NCBI GenBank assembly: GCA_934402315.1
Contig: CAKRTS010000010.1
Location: forward strand, 47,652-111,651
DNA from: an uncultured Acetatifactor sp.
GTDB lineage: Bacteria; Bacillota; Clostridia; Lachnospirales; Lachnospiraceae
Direction of reading: 5' to 3'
Length of the DNA: 64,000 nt
Both the position numbers and the translations under genes were made by a program. The notes under the pieces are model-generated. The model was not told where the DNA came from, searched no databases, and was given only the letters and a program-made list of their open reading frames with translations. Numbering within the stretch: position 1 is the first letter of the stretch; each line of letters starts with the position of its first letter. Shown piece after piece: positions 62,311-64,000 of the stretch.

Positions 62311-62916
62311 ATGGATCAAATTCAAATCGGCAAATTCATAGCCGAGTCAAGAAAATCAAGAAACCTTACCCAAAGGCAGCTTGCCGACACACTTTCCATT
62401 AGTGACAAAACAATTTCCAAATGGGAGTGCGGCAAAGGACTTCCCGAAGTATCTCTCATGTTACCATTGTGTGCGGCATTAGATATTACTGTCAACGATT
62501 TACTTTCGGGTGAAAAGGTTTCCTTAATTGATTATCCCAAAAAAGCGGAGGCAAACATGATGAACCTGATGAAAGAAAATGAAGAAAACAAAAAAAGAAT
62601 GGCGTTGTCCATTATTACCGGCGTAATCACTATTATTGCTGTATGCGCCCTGATTGCAATAACGTCCTTCCTTGACTTGCCTGCAGTTGTACGGATTATA
62701 TTGATTGTGTTCTCTGTTGCAGTAGCAACCGCGGGTATAGCGGCGGTCATAATGCTTGATATTCAAGCTGGTTATTTTGAATGTCCGTATTGCAAAGAAC
62801 TCTTTATTCCAAGCATGGATGAATATATAAAGGGCTATCACACTTTTACAAAACGCAGATTAACCTGCCCAAAGTGTGGAAAAACGAAAATGTGCAGACA
62901 TCATGTGACAAGATAA
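62311..62916 (+). CDS. XRE regulator with two membrane spans and a zinc-ribbon-like tail
   Basis: 201 residues. Helix-turn-helix ~5-60 (LTQRQLADTLSISDKTISKWECG), two membrane spans ~97-120 and ~127-150, then CPYC-N...-CPKC (residues ~160 and ~188), a four-Cys zinc-ribbon-like tail. A membrane-tethered DNA-binding protein. AAAGGTGG precedes the ATG. Confidence 0.83.
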   Translation: MDQIQIGKFIAESRKSRNLTQRQLADTLSISDKTISKWECGKGLPEVSLMLPLCAALDITVNDLLSGEKVSLIDYPKKAEANMMNLMKENEENKKRMALSIITGVITIIAVCALIAITSFLDLPAVVRIILIVFSVAVATAGIAAVIMLDIQAGYFECPYCKELFIPSMDEYIKGYHTFTKRRLTCPKCGKTKMCRHHVTR

Positions 62917-63079
62917 GTACGATTTCCGGTAACGGCAAGACCGGTAATGTTACTCTGGCAAATTCAACCGGAGGTTGGAGGAAGCTCTCCTCATCAAACT
63001 AATGCGTCATTGTTTTTGTAGCTGTTTATTGGTAAAATATTATTGTAGCTACAAATAATGAATTACGAGGTACATTAAT

Positions 63080-63862
63080 ATGACCGCTATTAAGATCAAT
63101 GAACAAATTGCCTTTCTCAGAAAGCAAAAAGGTCTTACGCAGGAAGAACTTGCAAATGCTCTCGGTGTAACCAATCAAGCTGTTTCAAAATGGGAATCAG
63201 CGCAATGCTGTCCGGATATTCAGCTCTTACCCGATCTCGCCAAACTCTTTGACGTTTCGATAGACGAGCTTCTCGGATATACCCCTGTCTCTACAACGGA
63301 AGACATTGTACTTGCGATTCGCAAACGCATAGAATCCTTGCCTAAGGGTGAAGATTTTGCTTTCACCTTCAGAATGGCTGCAGCCCTCCATACGGTTATT
63401 TTGTCTAAAGAAATGACATATGACAATATGAACCCCGGATGGGATACAGAGGATGCTATTGAGCACGCCGGAAATGGTGAATGGGGCTATTCTTGCTTCA
63501 ATATTCCTGAGATAACAACGATGATGAGACACGGAGCTGTATTCTTTTCAAACAATAGAAACTTGACTCTGATGAACACGGATATTCGTCAAATTGTAGC
63601 AATGATTAAACCGTTTGGTGATACGAAGAATTTGAAGATTGCCACAGCGCTTTATCAGTTGACCGTCCATTCCGAAGATGCTTATACGACCATTGCTCAG
63701 ATCAGCAATAGCTCCGGGGTGTCTCCCGAAAAAGTACAGGATTGTCTTGAAAGTGATCTGTCGCAATTTATTCTTGAAAAAGAAGGGACGGAAGTTGAAT
63801 TCCGGTTTAAGGGAATGTATATGAATATCCTTCCAATCATCTCTCTTTTCGATTTCAAATAA
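63080..63862 (+). CDS. XRE-family regulator with unknown C-terminal domain
   Basis: 260 residues. Helix-turn-helix ~10-65 (LTQEELANALGVTNQAVSKWES). The C-terminus (~85-260) is a mixed fold with WDTEDAIEHAGNGEWGYSCFN, a possible sensor. ACGAGGT lies upstream of the ATG. Its stop overlaps a 40-bp repeat. Confidence 0.82.
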   Translation: MTAIKINEQIAFLRKQKGLTQEELANALGVTNQAVSKWESAQCCPDIQLLPDLAKLFDVSIDELLGYTPVSTTEDIVLAIRKRIESLPKGEDFAFTFRMAAALHTVILSKEMTYDNMNPGWDTEDAIEHAGNGEWGYSCFNIPEITTMMRHGAVFFSNNRNLTLMNTDIRQIVAMIKPFGDTKNLKIATALYQLTVHSEDAYTTIAQISNSSGVSPEKVQDCLESDLSQFILEKEGTEVEFRFKGMYMNILPIISLFDFK

Positions 63863-63900
63863 CATTAGGGACGTTATTTTTGTCATGATACTGGGGTCAA
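63861..63900 (+). repeat. 40-bp direct repeat, copy 2
   Basis: Same sequence as 58729-58768 with two differences. Beyond it to 64000 no gene is visible. Confidence 0.8.
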
Positions 63901-64000
63901 AAGCCCTTAAGCTTTCATCCCAGTTGTCCCATTAGCTGGTTGTTATCACGTATTCTTGATGATGTTCAGCTTCTTTTGCCTAATATAGAGCCATAGGCTG

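Noticed and set aside
63901..64000. Possible insertion-sequence end after the 40-bp repeat
   Set aside because: The window ends before any transposase or matching inverted end can be seen.

Overview
The window looks like chromosomal DNA of a spore-forming Clostridia, most likely a gut Lachnospiraceae. This is inferred from gene content: GerA/SpoVAF-type and YtaF-type sporulation genes, sugar ABC transporters with LacI and AraC regulators, an ECF transporter, luxS, and strong AGGAGG ribosome-binding sites. No rRNA, phage or CRISPR array is visible. Species is not assignable from the sequence alone.

Layout. (1) 0-6.2 kb: a maltodextrin module. A MalE/F/G-like transporter and a GH13 neopullulanase-type enzyme sit in one reverse operon ended by a strong terminator, divergent from a LacI regulator; operator-like and cre-like repeats lie between them. 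(2) 6.2-10.1 kb: membrane acyltransferase, XRE-AbrB regulator, and an antiporter-NUDIX unit whose leader carries a convincing fluoride (crcB) riboswitch plus terminator. (3) 10.1-13.4 kb: a broken AraC gene and an ECF transporter operon whose ATPase is cut off by an IS200/IS605-type element. (4) 13.4-22 kb: acetyltransferase and regulators, then a complete alpha-galactoside operon (AraC regulator, binding protein, two permeases, GH36 alpha-galactosidase). (5) 22-34.2 kb: housekeeping genes (HMA protein, luxS, mtnN, GtrA, 2-hydroxyacid dehydrogenase, pgi, TSCPD, MurG-like, UPF0340, polysaccharide deacetylase, YtaF, GerA-like) and three tRNAs (Gly, Gly, Phe). Two different small palindromic repeats lie here.

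(6) 34.2-49.6 kb: an accessory island. Four large lipoproteins, two of them paralogous, and three small proteins are followed by a sensory cluster: a binding lipoprotein without permeases, a membrane-anchored LuxR-type regulator, a response regulator, a histidine kinase and a 7TM protein, all on the reverse strand. I infer that this is a coordinated surface-lipoprotein and sensing system, and it is the best candidate here for an undescribed system. (7) 49.7-55.2 kb: DJ-1 protein and WYL regulator divergent pair, a membrane protein split by a frameshift in a TA repeat (possible phase variation), Fic, nucleoside phosphorylase and GNAT. (8) 55.2-64 kb: a plastic region with a 35-residue small gene having its own strong promoter and terminator, a truncated ABC ATPase, a DinJ/RelE-type toxin-antitoxin pair lying between decayed copies of two genes whose intact versions sit a few kb away, and three XRE regulators. 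A 40-bp direct repeat flanks 58.7-63.9 kb.
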